In this document: one piece after another, positions 1-12,100 of the stretch | How positions within the stretch are numbered: the stretch's first letter is position 1 | How the letters are laid out: the number at the start of each line of letters is the position of its first letter | Origin: Capitulum mitella | Lineage: Eukaryota > Arthropoda > Thecostraca > Pollicipedomorpha > Pollicipedidae | Assembly: GCA_030062745.1 (NCBI GenBank) | Contig: CP099850.1 | Span: 3,534,001-3,598,000 of the forward strand | Length of the DNA: 64,000 nucleotides | Reading direction: 5' to 3' | Notes under the pieces: generated by a model | Seen by the model: the letters and a program-made list of their open reading frames with translations, nothing else | The model's database searches: none | What the model was told of the DNA's origin: nothing | Made by a program: the position numbers and the translations under genes

Positions 1-3000
1 ACCAGGGCTTCCTTTACCACCTCTAATTGAAGTCAAATCAAAGGTGAGTGGTGTCGTAATACAGCTCTTCAGCCTTCCACTTGTTATCACTGCCATAATG
101 GCAGTCTGTTGGAGAACCCAGGGGCGTCAAGCCTGTGGTCCTGTGAGTTTTCCGTATCGTCATCTAAATCGTGACTTCAAGACCATGGAATTGTGTGACT
201 TCGTACCATTGACACCAGCCTTTTTTGTGAATGGAGGTATTGAAGAACTTTGTTTTGGACAAGAGAGTTTTATTCATTTAACCCACGCAAAATGAGTGAC
301 TACAAGCCAGACGGAGGCTTGCCTGCTGCTCTTGATGACCGATTTCTGTTGGAACTGTCGGTAGTTCGACGCCGAATTTCGGAGGTACAGCATCGAGCGG
401 GGGAAAATGAAGCGGTTCGAGGACCTGTACAAGTTGCTGCAGCGGCTCCACTTCCTTCAAGACATCGCCTTCACCATCAGCTACACGGACCCCAAGGACG
501 GCTATCTGCTGCCCATCAACAACGACGACAACTTCGCCAAGTCTCTCGAGTGTGCTCGGCCACTGCTCAGGATCATTCTGCAGCGAAAAGGTACTGCAGC
601 GCACAGTTCAGGAATATTCGCCGTATTATGAAGATTTGAAGAGATCATCTTTCATGCTTTCATTTGTTCAAGCCATGGTGTCTGCAAAAGGCGTAATGAG
701 CATGCGTTGGTCAAGCATGTCAAATACAAAGTGTATTTGACATGCTTGACCAACGCATGCTCATTACGCCTTTTGCAGACACCATTTGTATACTGACATA
801 CTGACAAACATACTGACATACAGTGGACCGTCGCTGTTTGTGGTTTCGGCATTCGCGGTTTGGCATATCGTGGACTTGTGAGGGAAGTTAATTTCAAACA
901 TCACAGGAGGATGTCTCCTGCATTCTTCGCAGCGGAAGCTGTTCCTTGCGGTTCATAGTGCTTTAAAGGCATGTTTCTGGTGCAAAATACTGTTCTATAT
1001 GGTTATGCGGTGCAGTTGCTCTGAGTATGTGCTGTGCGGCACACCAAACATGCATTCCACAGTATAAACGATTCTCCCACTCATGGATGTAGCCACTGTT
1101 CAGAGGTTGGGGGAGGAGGGAGGACAAGCTGACTGCTGTCCACCAAGAATGGGTGAGGGTGGGGGGGGGGGGCAGTGGTAGAAATCGCTTTTCTCGAACA
1201 TTGCATGGCAAACTACTGTTGAAATCCCTTTTGTTAGATTTCATAGTTCAGGAAATTGTGTTGCCAATGGGAGATATGTATTTGTATGTATATATATATA
1301 TCCCCCCTAAAAATTAGGGGGAACAAATTATCTTCTGGAAAACTGCGGGCACATGCCTCTCGCAGCCCCCGCAGAGATTACAACCATGCCGGGCTTTTCC
1401 TCGTGATGAGAGCTGACCTGTGATTGGCTGAAGGGTCCCTTTGTGTACGCCTGCACTTCTTGTTTCTTCCCTTCCTGTTGGCTGGCCAAAGGCTGGTGCC
1501 CAGTCACAGACGTACGATAATTTTTCTGTACTGCAGTGAGTACTGCGTACTGTGAGACTTGTGTAACGCAATCTTTATGTGTGTGGGTTTTTTAAGGAGC
1601 ATTTCTGTATAACTCTGCCTGAAATGTATTTACTGGTCCGATAAAGGGTCTGTAAGCAGTGGGAATACTTACGCAGTAAAAACAGTGGTGGGGGAAGTTC
1701 GGTCTTTTCGCTGAGGGCCAGTACATATTACCCCTGCGAATAGCGGGAATCCACTGCACATGTGTCCAGTTTTCACCGCCGGAGATGGTACTGCTCACAG
1801 CTCCAGTGTCCACAGTATCTTAATTTTCCATATTGCCTCCAGTTATAATTTCGACGTACAATTCTGAAATGTCTCATGACATTGAAACAGTGCTGCTTCA
1901 AAGAAGATTGTCACCTTGAAAATGTATTCTGACTAGTGTACGAGTTGATATGGCTTTTGGAGATGCTTCTCGACATCAGAGCTAGTCATTCCACGGCAGA
2001 GGTGGCGCCGGTCGTCCGGGTAGGTTCCCGTCCGTTACCGTCGTCTGAGCTGACCTGAGCCGCCGTGTGACGGCAGGCGAGAACATGTGGGACGTCAGCG
2101 GGTCGGCCACCGTGCGGCGCGGCAAGTTCCTGCCGCAGCTGATCGGCTCGCCCAAGGCCAAGCCGCCCATCTCGTACCCGGAGGACTTTCGCCAGGTAGG
2201 CCAGCTGCGACGCCGCTGGGCGGGCCGGTTTGTCCCCGTGCGTCCCAGTCAGAAGGGCACTACGGACCGTGGCTATTGAGCGGTACAGTCACGGGTGTCC
2301 CGGGTTCCCTCTCCCTGTGAGGTGGCCCAGCATTGGCGTGGCCATATGAGCGGTACAATCACGGGTTTCCCCCCTATCCCCCAGGCGGCACAGCTTATTG
2401 ACGTGGTCATCTGAGCGGTGCAGTCATGGATGTGGTCTCTTGTCCCCGCCAGATGGCCCAGATTATTGACGTGGCCGTGTGAGCGATACAGTCACGGCTG
2501 TTGTCGCCTCTCCCCGTCAGATGGCCCAGATCACTGAGGTGGCCGTGTGAGCGGTACAGTCACGGCTGTTGTCGCCTCTCCCCGTCAGGTGGCCCAGATC
2601 ATCGACGTGGACATTGTGCCGGAGCGGTGCCGGCGGGTGCGCCTGCTGAAGCACGGCTCCGAGAAGCCGCTGGGCTTCTACATCCGGGACGGCACCAGCC
2701 TGCGCGTGACGCCCACCGGCCTGGAGAAGGTAGGCGCCGCCGGCCGGCCCGCCGCGCCGCCGGGACGGAGCCGGCGCCGCCGACGGCGCGGCTCAGACCC
2801 GCCTGCTGTGGGGAGGGGGCTGTGGGTCCCCGTCCGAGCTGCGGTGGTGTGGTGCCGTTTGATGTGGGGTCGTGTATGGGACGGCCGGGGAGCTGAAATG
2901 TAGACGTAGGGGCGTGAGTCCGTCTCGTGCCGCCTGTCTGCGCCGGGCCGTTCTCTGTTTGTGAGTAGGTGACTGTTCTCCTGTTTTCCCGCTTACATCA

Positions 3001-4423
3001 TTGTGTTGTAGTGCGTGATCAGCTACTTCGTGCTGAAGTGCCCGGTATATGATCAGATTTGTGGTTGGTGGTATGCCCAGTGTATGGTAGCTTTGGGGAT
3101 CCCAGGACTCTTATGTATGGTGAGCTGCTGTGTTGTCTCCAGACAGGGTCCTATATGGTCAGTTCTGTGGTTTCCAGGTGATTTGTATGTGGACATCTGT
3201 ATGGTGCTTAGGTATTGATGTGATCAGCTGTTTGGTGTGCTGTCGTCTTCCGCCTGGTGCCCTGGTGCTCTGTTGTTTGCTACGCAGGTGACCGGTATTT
3301 TCGTCTCCGGTCCGGTGTCCAGATCATTCCCCTTTTAGTGGTCAGCTGTTTGCCATTCTGAGGTCCGGTGTAAGTGACAGGTTTTCTGTTCCGCGGGTGC
3401 CGGGTATTTCCATCTGTCGGCGGTACCCTGTTAGCGATGACCTGCCCGTTTTACAGGCGTCCGTTGTTTTCATTTGGCTCCTGATGCCCTGTTGGTGTTA
3501 ATTCATTTGACTGACTGGTGCCCAGCATTTTCATCCTTGGGCCGAAGCCCTGTTGGCGATGGTTAATCTGTTCCGCAGGTGCCGGGTATTTTCATTTCTC
3601 GGCTGGTGCCGGGCGGTCTGGCGGAGAGCACCGGTCTGCTGGCCGTCAATGACGAGGTGCTGGAGGTCAACGGCATCGAGGTGGCCGGAAAGACGCTCGA
3701 CCAGGTACGCCCGATGCCCGGCGCTGTCTTTTGGGCGGCGGAGACGTCGCCTGTCCCGCGGCAGCCGGCGCGAGAGATCGTCAGATCCAAACTGCTTGGG
3801 TGAATTCAGAAATACAGGCGACCGGAAAGGTTGCCAAAATCAAACTCAGGAGGTGTCTTCCATTGTGTTCACATTGTGACTGACTCGGAACAGTCGGCAG
3901 ATTTACGTGGCGTTGGCAAAATCCCGACACCGAACGGTAGTGGAAATTCGTACGCGACGAAAAATGAAGCACGGAGTACATGGTTCCATTCACCTGTCTG
4001 TCCCGGGCATGGTCCCCGGGTTTGTTGATCCGGTTTTTGAATCTACTGCCATGGTCGTATGCCCTTTGGTTCACCCTGTCACCCATCAGGATGTTCGTTT
4101 GTGCGACAGCCGATGGCTGCTGGTCCGTTGTTACGGTCTCGGGCGATATCGCTGCCTGCACCCCGTATGGTGAATACGCACCGTCCCGGGAGTCCGACCG
4201 CCCCTCCGGCCGGCAGGTGACCGACATGATGGTGGCCAACTCGTCCAACCTCATCATCACGGTGAAGCCGGCGAACCAGCGGTACCCGCTGGAGGCGGAG
4301 CGCGGCAGCCTGGCGCGCACGTCGCAGCTGAGCCGCGTCTCGGGCCAGTCGCAGCGCAGCTCGGAGGACGGCGACGACGTCTCGCTGCTGGCGGCCCGCT
4401 CCGACGGCGTGCTGCACCTGTGA
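1..4423 (+). CDS. par-6: Par-6 cell polarity scaffold (5' partial)
   Basis: Scaffold that joins atypical PKC, Cdc42-GTP and other polarity proteins at the apical cortex. The visible coding exons are 2-43 (cut by the window edge), 365-590, 2077-2195, 2589-2729, 3579-3704 and 4217-4423. All junctions are GT-AG with phases that chain, giving 286 residues. The PB1 domain spans about residues 9-90 (IEVKSKFDAEFRR with the aPKC-contacting lysine, then LLPINNDDN). The semi-CRIB is at about 121-130 ([10 protein letters not shown]). The PDZ domain spans about 144-237 ([48 protein letters not shown]). The C terminus DGVLHL matches the insect protein as I remember it. The start codon and first residues lie upstream of base 1. 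Introns 3 and 4 contain degenerate copies of the following exon's start. Identification is very secure; exon ends rest on frame and consensus sites. Confidence 0.96.
591..2076 (+). other. Par-6 intron 2
   Basis: Intron of 1,486 bases between the PB1 exon and the semi-CRIB exon, bounded by gtactg and an acceptor ending cggcag. It holds the perfect palindrome at 675-785, a run of ten or more G at about 1159-1171, and a short AT repeat near 1288-1302. I see no coding sequence of recognisable family in it. Confidence 0.7.
675..785. repeat. Perfect 54-bp inverted repeat with 3-base loop
   Basis: Bases 675-728 are the exact reverse complement of 732-785 (54 of 54), separated by three bases. The first flanking pair (674 and 786) no longer matches, so the boundary is sharp. 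The RNA would form a fully paired hairpin on either strand. It could be a palindromic foldback element, a hairpin-RNA locus, or an inverted-duplication artefact of sequencing or assembly. There are no obvious target-site duplications. Confidence 0.95.
2276..2588 (+). repeat. Tandem array of exon-4 acceptor copies in Par-6 intron 3
   Basis: Units of 58-73 bp, each holding a cag or near-cag acceptor followed by a copy of the first ~30 bases of exon 4. Exon-equivalent starts are at 2322, 2395, 2453 and 2521; the true exon starts at 2589. The last two units repeat at exactly 68 bp. The copies read [27 protein letters not shown] and MAQITEVAV, the last three running straight into TGA, whereas the true exon reads [10 protein letters not shown]. 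Confidence 0.92.
3286..3578 (+). repeat. Tandem array of exon-5 acceptor copies in Par-6 intron 4
   Basis: Degenerate units of 60-61 bp with exon-equivalent starts at 3288, 3397, 3457 and 3518; the true exon starts at 3579. The 109-bp gap between the first two suggests a lost or unreadable unit. Each unit resembles gtgccgggtattttcat plus the following bases of exon 5. The unit at 3397 has lost the AG (cgcgg), so it is a dead acceptor, while the unit at 3288 keeps gcag. Confidence 0.85.
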
Positions 4424-5790
4424 GCCGGCCGCCCGTCTGCCGCCGCCCGCGGCCGCTGGCCGGGCACGTGCTCGCTCCCGAGGACAGACCGGGATCGCCC
4501 TGGCCGCGGGCGCGCCGCCGCGGCCCGGCAGGCGGCGGGCCGGCGGTCTTCGGGCCGGTACGGCCGGATCCGCCGGCCCGGGACGCGGCGGGTTCATTTT
4601 TCTCCGGGCAGCGGCGCGGGCTGTTCCTGCCGGGGACGGGCCGGACTCCGGGCCGCTGACGTTGTTGACCGGGCGGGTGTGTACGCCGGCCGCCGATCGC
4701 GGCTGCATCTCGGGTCTCGGTGCCCCACCGTCGGGACGTTGTTAAGCCGGGCGCCTGTCGGCGGCGGCGACCGCTCTCTGTCCCGTCCGATTGTTGAGGT
4801 GGCTCCCGCCGTCAGGTCCGGGGCCGGAGCCGCCACTTGCGACCGACCTGGCGCTCTGAGGGCGCCGACCACGCCCCTGACCGCCGGACGGGGTCACGTG
4901 AGCGACGCCGGGTCCCCAGAGCCGTCACGTCTTCCAGGCAGCTGCCGTCTGCCGGCGTTGTGGTTTCTTGTTTTCCCCGGGGGCGCGCCCGTCGTGTGGA
5001 GTCAGACTGGGCGTCGTGTCTCGATTGAGACGAATTACTGCGGCTGACGGGGCCGCTCCTGGTGCCGGTCGGCAGTGCTGTCTCTAGGGCCGGTCTCCCG
5101 CAACGAGGTCGTGCCGTTTCCAGTCCCTGTCGCGGGCGCGCCCCCGACTGCGTCCCCTCGCACCTGAAGTCGCCCACCCGGGCGTCTGAGAGGGGGCGAA
5201 TCGGTACCGTCCAGCGTGGACCACTGCAGCAGATATCGTCTGCCAGCGGGCGGCGCCGCGGCGGCCGCTCCCCGTCGGCGGTGCTCTGCGTGGTTGTGGG
5301 GCGGCTCCGTTGTGTGGCGTTTTACGGCGGCGCTCCGCCGACGCAGGCCGCCGGGTCAGCCCTGAGGTGACCCGGACAGGTCGCCGAGAATCGAGATCAA
5401 GATGGGACCAAAGCGCTCCGCCGTCAGAGTCCGCCCTCTGGCGGCGCGACGGCGTTGTGATTAGCGTTTACGGAGGGCCGCGGGAGCCCGCAGATGTCTT
5501 CTTTGTGATAAGAGGCATGTTAGCTGCGAGAGTCGGTCTCGATATTTAACCCGTCCTAACAAGTGCTCTTCCCGTTCCTGTGTCGCCGGGCCGGGCGCCG
5601 CCCGGCCGTGACAGCTGTTTTAGCGATCTTTGTCTGGGGGACGCCGCTCGTGTGAACATTCCGCGGGCGCGGCGCGGCCACCGGTCGTCCGGCGCGCCGC
5701 GCCCGGCCGCCGTCCGCGTCCCAGGCGAACAATACACGCACTGACGATGGCCGAATGTATTTACACGCGCGGTATGGGGCGGGCGGCGGC
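4424..5790. other. Convergent intergenic region, Par-6 and CPSF1 3' ends
   Basis: GC- and CpG-rich sequence between the two stop codons. It should contain the Par-6 3'UTR and the short CPSF1 3'UTR. Open frames here (for example 4594-4872 minus and 4679-5047 plus) are low-complexity, arginine- and proline-rich products of the base composition, with no family resemblance. Confidence 0.6.
5731..5761. terminator. Overlapping candidate poly(A) signals for Par-6 and CPSF1
   Basis: The variant signal AATACA occurs on the plus strand at 5731-5736 and on the minus strand at 5756-5761. Each is followed on its own strand by a GT/T-rich stretch. The minus-strand copy is 30 bases after the CPSF1 stop, and no AATAAA was seen closer for either gene. 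If used, Par-6 has a ~1.3-kb 3'UTR and CPSF1 one of about 50 bases. This is inference only. Confidence 0.35.
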
Positions 5791-8700
5791 TCAGAAGTGG
5801 GCCGTGTACCGGCTGACGTCGGTCAGGTCGTCGGCGATCTCGTCCGGCCGCGAGCCGATGCGGCGCGCGGCGTCGTGCCGCTCCGGCGCCGGCAGCGACA
5901 GGAACGAGAACACCAGGTCGCCGTCGAGCACGGCGCGCGCCGGCGGCGCCAGCTCGCGCCGCTGGCTGCGATACGTGCGGAACGAGCGCGGGTTCAGGCC
6001 GAGCCGGTGCGGCGCCTGCGCGGTCAGCAGGTTCTGCAGCATCAGCAGGCGGCGGTACGTCTTCTCCGGCAGCGGCAGCAAGAAGCCCAGGCCGCCGTCC
6101 AGCGAGGCTGCCGGCCGAGGCGGAGTCAGCGGCGCGCCGGCCAATCAGCCGAGGCGAGCCAAACAGCCGCCAATCAACCGAGGCGAGCCAAACCGTAGGC
6201 CCTTGAGCGGAGGCGAATTAGACCACCGCCCAATGGTCGGCGGTGAAAACCACCAATCAAAGGAGAAAAGCAGTACGGACATGTCTGCTTTCTAACGGGC
6301 TGTTTAGTTATATTCTTCAGAGGTCGGGTGGACAGTCGTGTCATTGTACGGCTAAAATGTTAACCGAATGTCCGGTGCGTGTGAGCAGTGATAAACGACC
6401 TTCCCACGCCTTCCCACCACACCTATGGGTGATCACCTGGTGCTCTCACGTTCAACGAAACGATCATATCAGAAATGGCAATTCAACGTCGCAGCCCGCT
6501 AAGCTGCTCACTGCCTTCAAGCGCTGTGCGCGCCTTTTTACTGTCAGCTATCATTCATCACGGCTCTGGGTGTCACAAATCAACACGAGCGCGGGCCGGC
6601 CGCGGTGCGCGAATCGTCCTCTCCCGGCGCGCGAATAGCCCCTCACCGTAGATGGTCATGTGGCGTTTGGCGACGATGGGCGGATGCTTCCGTTCGCCGG
6701 AGGTGTCCTTCAGGCGACAGCGGATCCTGGTCATGGCCGTCACCCGGGAGGAGAGCTGGCGGCGGGACAGGCGTCAAGCCACGGCCGGGCCACAGCGCCG
6801 ACGGCACCAGGCTCCAGGCCGGTCCGCACCGCCCGCCGCGGAGGCCGGGACACTGGGACAGCCGGGGATCGGACACACGGCGCGTCACGAGGCGCCGCCA
6901 GTGATGTCGGCAGCCGCCGGGGAAACTGCGGGATGCGGAGGACGGGACGGGAACGCGAGACAAGACACGCAGAGGCTAACCGCGGCAAAATATTCTCACG
7001 TGAGCGGAGGACGGATGAACAGGTTATGCACATATGTGAAAAGAAAGCCACATGAAGCACAAACAAGAGCTGCGCATGCAAAACGAGGGAAAATCGACAC
7101 AGAAACGATAACCGTGGACGTAAAAAGGATGGCACGGAGCAACGAAATAAAACGATTACAGTACGTAAAAAGACGGCCAAGGGGCACAGAGGCGCTGTTA
7201 CGTGAAACGCGCGCGCCGTTAGCTCCAGTGCGCGGCTCGCGGTGGATGCCGTATTAATAAGAATGCACCTAAGCAGTGCCGGCGAACAGAACGGTGCCGC
7301 CGGCAGGATGGCGGAAGGACAGTGAACGACAGTAGCAGACACCTCCAGGCTGGCCCCAGTGGCGAGCTATCGGAGGCACAGAATCGGCGCCAAGACCCCA
7401 GATAAACCCGGCCAAATTCCACCACTTCACTGCAAAGCAGAGCACGAAACGCCGAGCCTCAAAACGAAAGCCGTCGCTGCAGATCCTCTCATCCTCTCTA
7501 ATTTGTGTGTCTGTATCATCAGTACGCCCCGGCGGAGCACGCCGGAGCGTGGCGCGCGGCCACGCACCTGGAAGTCTCCCCTCTTCATGAGGCGCTGGCC
7601 GCCGCCGCTCTCCCTGGCCTCTGGCTGGTACAGGAACACCATCAGGTTCGCCTCGGCGTCTGTGGCGATGAACCTGGCGGCAGCGGCAGCCAGCGGCGCT
7701 CAGCATCTCCAACCGCAGCGCACCACAAACAGTCTCATTCGTGGTGTAAGGATTTAAGGACCCTGTCATGCGGTGAGCTGCTCCCAGGGCCCAGCTGACG
7801 TCTCCAGGCACCCGTCTCGTCTCAACGGGAGCCCCCCGCGCCGCCGTCGAACGCCCCGCACCTGTCCTCCCGAGTCACTCACCCGACCTGCGTGTTGTCG
7901 ATCAGGTACTCGACGCTGTAGATGTCGCGCGGCTTGAAGTCGCGCGCCAGCAGCGAAATGGTGCGGAAGTCCTCCTGGAAGCGCAGCAGCGACACCGAGT
8001 TGCTGACGTCGGCCGCCAGGATCAGGTTCTTCATGGCGCGCAGCTGGTGGATGTAGACCTGCGTGTCGATGAACGCCAGGCCCACCAGGTCGTTGTTCTT
8101 CACCGTCCACACGAACACCTGGCGGTCGGAGCCGGCGTCAGCGGGTCAAGAAACTGACGTTCAGAGAAGACGTCACGTACCCGGACAGGACCGGCGCCAA
8201 CTTCCACCGACGTGAGACGTTCGGTCATCGGGACATGCGTTCACACAAGACGCCTTAAGATAAACTGGTCTGGCAGCACCAACTCAGAAGTCTGAACATG
8301 ATCACTGTCGTGCGTGGAGATAAAAGTCAACTGCATAGTTATCTTGGAATGAACTCAATATCATGCTGAACGGCAGTGATTTCCATTACAATGAAACTTA
8401 TAATGGTTAGCTATCCCGACACCGTAAATCTCCCCTTCCTCCGCCCCCAACACGGAGCCCTCATCCTGAGAGACCTCACCTTCTGACCGACGGCTCCCAG
8501 CAGATATCCGGCCACCGAGCTGATGGCCGTCACCGGCGCCGACTGCTCCTTGGTCAGCAGCACCTTCAGCTTGTTCTTGGTCAGCGGCTGGCCCGGCTCG
8601 GGCACCACCTCGATCACGTCCAGCAGCATCAGCTGCGCACGTCACCGCACGTCAACAGCTGTCACACGTCGCCAATAGCGCCAGGGACGTCGCAACTGAA

Positions 8701-9185
8701 AGGTTTTGTGCACCACCACTGGTTCCAATAGCAACAATTTGCACATGTTTGACAGGACGAACAAACGCCAAGTTACTGCGGGTCTTCACGACGAGTAAAC
8801 GTCAACATCCCATCCAGGCGCATCGACCATCCGCAAGCGATGGCTCCTGGCACCAAACCCGACGACCATCCCGCAAACAAGAAACGCACAACCTATCAGT
8901 CCAGTCATAACCTGCGCCCAGTCCTTCGCCAGCAGGGTAACGGCCCGAAGGCGCCGGACCGCAGGCGCGTGACCGGCGCACGGTATCTCCGGCCCGCGAG
9001 GCCGTGCGCCGGCCGGGAGCACCTGCCTTTCCGCGGCAGACCACGTCCTCGCCGTAGCTGTGGTTGGTGGCCACGGCGATGTACATGCGCTGTCCGGAGC
9101 GGTGGCCCTCGTACGTCAGACTGACGTTCTTCATCACAGTCACTACCTCCCACTCCTCGAACTCCATCAGCGCCTTGGGCACCGG
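5791..9185 (-). other. Cpsf1: CPSF1 coding exons 20-25 (CPSF_A region, residues 1008-1366)
   Basis: Exon coordinates: 9027-9185, 8480-8632, 7883-8118, 7568-7673, 6647-6755, 5791-6107. These encode the C-terminal CPSF_A domain: [98 protein letters not shown], and the terminal [13 protein letters not shown] before the stop at 5791. Exon 24 was recovered from the frame reading [11 protein letters not shown] and KRHMTIY, which lines up with the less conserved human WRTPCRGATEG segment. Confidence 0.92.
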
Positions 9186-12100
9186 CTGCGGGCGGCACCA
9201 CCAGTCAGCGCGCGGGCAGGTCACGGCCAGCTCACGGGCAGGTCACCGGCAGGTGAAGGGCAAATGAAGGGCAGGCCACGGGCCGGACACGACCAGGATC
9301 GGTCAGCGCGCGAGCAGGCTGCAGGAAGACCGCAAGCAGGTCACGGGCAGGCCGCCGGCAGGCCACGGGCAGTTGACGGGCAGACCACGGGCAGGGCACG
9401 GGGAGACGGCCAGAGGCGACCAACACACGACCGGGCGAGCGAGACTGATTCACGTTACTAAACTGGCAACATCCGGGCCTGGGTTTGAGACCGTGCCGGC
9501 CCAGACGTCAGTCCGGAAACACAACCTGCTTCGCCCCGTTTCGTTGTGAGTCGACTTAAAATTCCCCATGACTTGACTCACTCTCAGATCCACAAAGCTA
9601 CAGAACAATAACTCGAGACAAATTCACACAACTGTAAAATGCCGGACTCGGAATCGGACTAAAGCACAAGTCTGGTGCAGACTCAGACTACAGCTGCGTC
9701 AGAATCAAGCCTGGCTTAAAAATAAGTTCGTCGTGAACTGTAGTAATACATGTCTTAAACCACATTAATTTCTGAACTCAAGTATTCATCACGGATTTAT
9801 GTGCATCTGAGACTTACAGTTTTCTATATTCATGGAAGAAAAGTAAATTACTATGACTTTCATTTTTGTGCATACGTAAAGTAGTACGAGCATTATTTAG
9901 GATAATGCTATTTACAGAGGAAAAATTGTAACGGTACGAAACATGGGCAACATACGAAACCAGATACGACAGCAAAAGTCATCTGTATGCATGCTCCTCC
10001 TGTTACAGAAAATACGGAGTTTTAGTTAAAGCAAAATATTCATAGCATAGTACGCATTGGTCAACGTAAAAATAGCACGACAGACATTTGTAAAACTTAA
10101 CAGTACTCTTCAATCTTCACTTCTAAATTGATCACGCCACGCTCTGGACAGGATGACTAATACACATCGGAATTGGATGCGTAATATAATTCTGCAGTTG
10201 AAAACTCGCATGAAATGGCACCAAAATAATGAAGGACCATAAATCCACTGGAAATCCCCTTATCTTTATCGTTTCAGGCATGACTCAGACTCGGACTCGG
10301 ACTCCGATCTTCTCGTCCCGGACACGGAATAAACCTTTTATGCATAATCCAGCCACGGACTCGGAATCACCAGATCCGAGAGAGGCCGAATCGGACTCGA
10401 CCAGGACTCAAGGCATCCGGACTCGGATTCGGAACCAGATTTAATGTTTTGGACTCCAACTCGGGTGTGGCGACACCAGCACCGTGATTCATGTTGTTCG
10501 GGGGCATTGAATGCCTGCAAACAGCGACACGGTCGAGCCAGCCATGCCGGTCATGAGCGGGGCCTAGTCATTACACAGCGACGGTCATCATCACACGGGA
10601 TTTATTACCACAAGGGATTTATTGCCATTCAAGGATTTATGTTGCAATTAATAACAGATTTCAACAACCGTCGCTTTTAAACCGAACCATACTAAATCTG
10701 ACACACGACGTATATTTAGTCACGCTCTTACTTTCTGATGGCCGTGGAACACAATCGCCCCACTGTTAAGTCTTTCGGCAACTTGACAGCCCTGTCGACA
10801 TCATGCTGCAGCTCACGCATATTTCCAGGCGACGGTGAAGGTCTTTCGGTCGGAGACGTACCTCCCAGGAGACGGGCGAGTACAGCTGGATGGTGTACAC
10901 CTTCTGGTACGGGTACGGGAAGCGGTCGCCGCGGTCCTCCACACTCAGCTCCTTGTCGTCGCCCGTGAACCTGACCGCACGAGACGACCGACCCTGCTGA
11001 GTGTCAACACCGAGACCAGAACACAACGGCAGGCACCGCCGCCGTGTCCCTGCTGACTCTGCCTACACTGAGAGCCAGACACAGCAGCACGGACCGCCGC
11101 CGTGTCCCTGCTGAATGCCTACAATGAGAGCCGGACACAACAACAGGACCACTGTGTCCGGGCCGACTCTACACTGGTTCAGGGACACAGCAGCAGAAGA
11201 CGCTTGTCGCTGCCGCCTCTGACAGCAGTGCCGCCCGGACACAGTAACGGGGACCATCAGACCCTCCTGAACGGAGGCCAGACAGCGGCTCCGTGGCGCC
11301 GTGAGGTCGGAACCGCAGCGACAAACACCGTAACGCCCACAGCGTAACGTCACGGCAGGGGTAACCGAGACCAGGCGTGACGACCGTCACGACGCGTCAG
11401 CGAAAGCACCGGGCAACGTTCGCCGTGCCGCAATGCAACAACGACACGCATGATAAAGAAGACCCGCGACGAACAAGATGAAACTGGACAGCGGCGCGAT
11501 GGAGCTCACTTGTAGACCTTCATGGAGGGCTGGGCGTTTGAGGAGCACACCAGGTGCGTCTTGGTCTCCAGGTGGTAGCAGATGATGTGCGGCGTGCAGC
11601 GGAGTGGCACCTTCCTGATGGGCCAGGGTGCGTCGTACAGCAGGTGCGGCGGCAGCACGCAGATCCGCATCTCGCTCTGAAATAAACGGCCGCGCAACTG
11701 AGCCGAGACCGCAATGACACGGTGTCGGTGTGCTCCGTCCTGACGCTGTGTCATTGCGGATCACACTGGCACCAGCGACCACAGTGACGTCGTGTCAGTC
11801 TAGACATCAATGACACCATGTCACCACTGACCACAATGACACCATGTCAGTCCAGACCACACTGACACCGTGTTAGCGCCGACCACACTGACGCCGTGTC
11901 AGTCTAGACACCACTGACACCGTGACAGCACCGACCACGCTGACGCCGTGTTAATCCAGGCACTAATGACACCGTGTCAGCACTGACCACACTGACACCG
12001 TGTCAGCACCGACCACGCCGACGCCGTGTCAGTCTAGACACGACTGGTGCGGGGTCAGTTCGGACCACTCTGATCCGCCAGACTGACCCGCAGACTTGAC

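Noticed and set aside
3781..4708. Minus-strand frames of 209-228 codons opposite the last Par-6 exon
   Set aside because: Antisense shadow of a GC-rich coding exon and its 3' flank.
10971..10990. Alternative exon 19 acceptors giving a longer CPSF1 segment
   Set aside because: They leave the wrong phase with exon 18's gtgagc donor.
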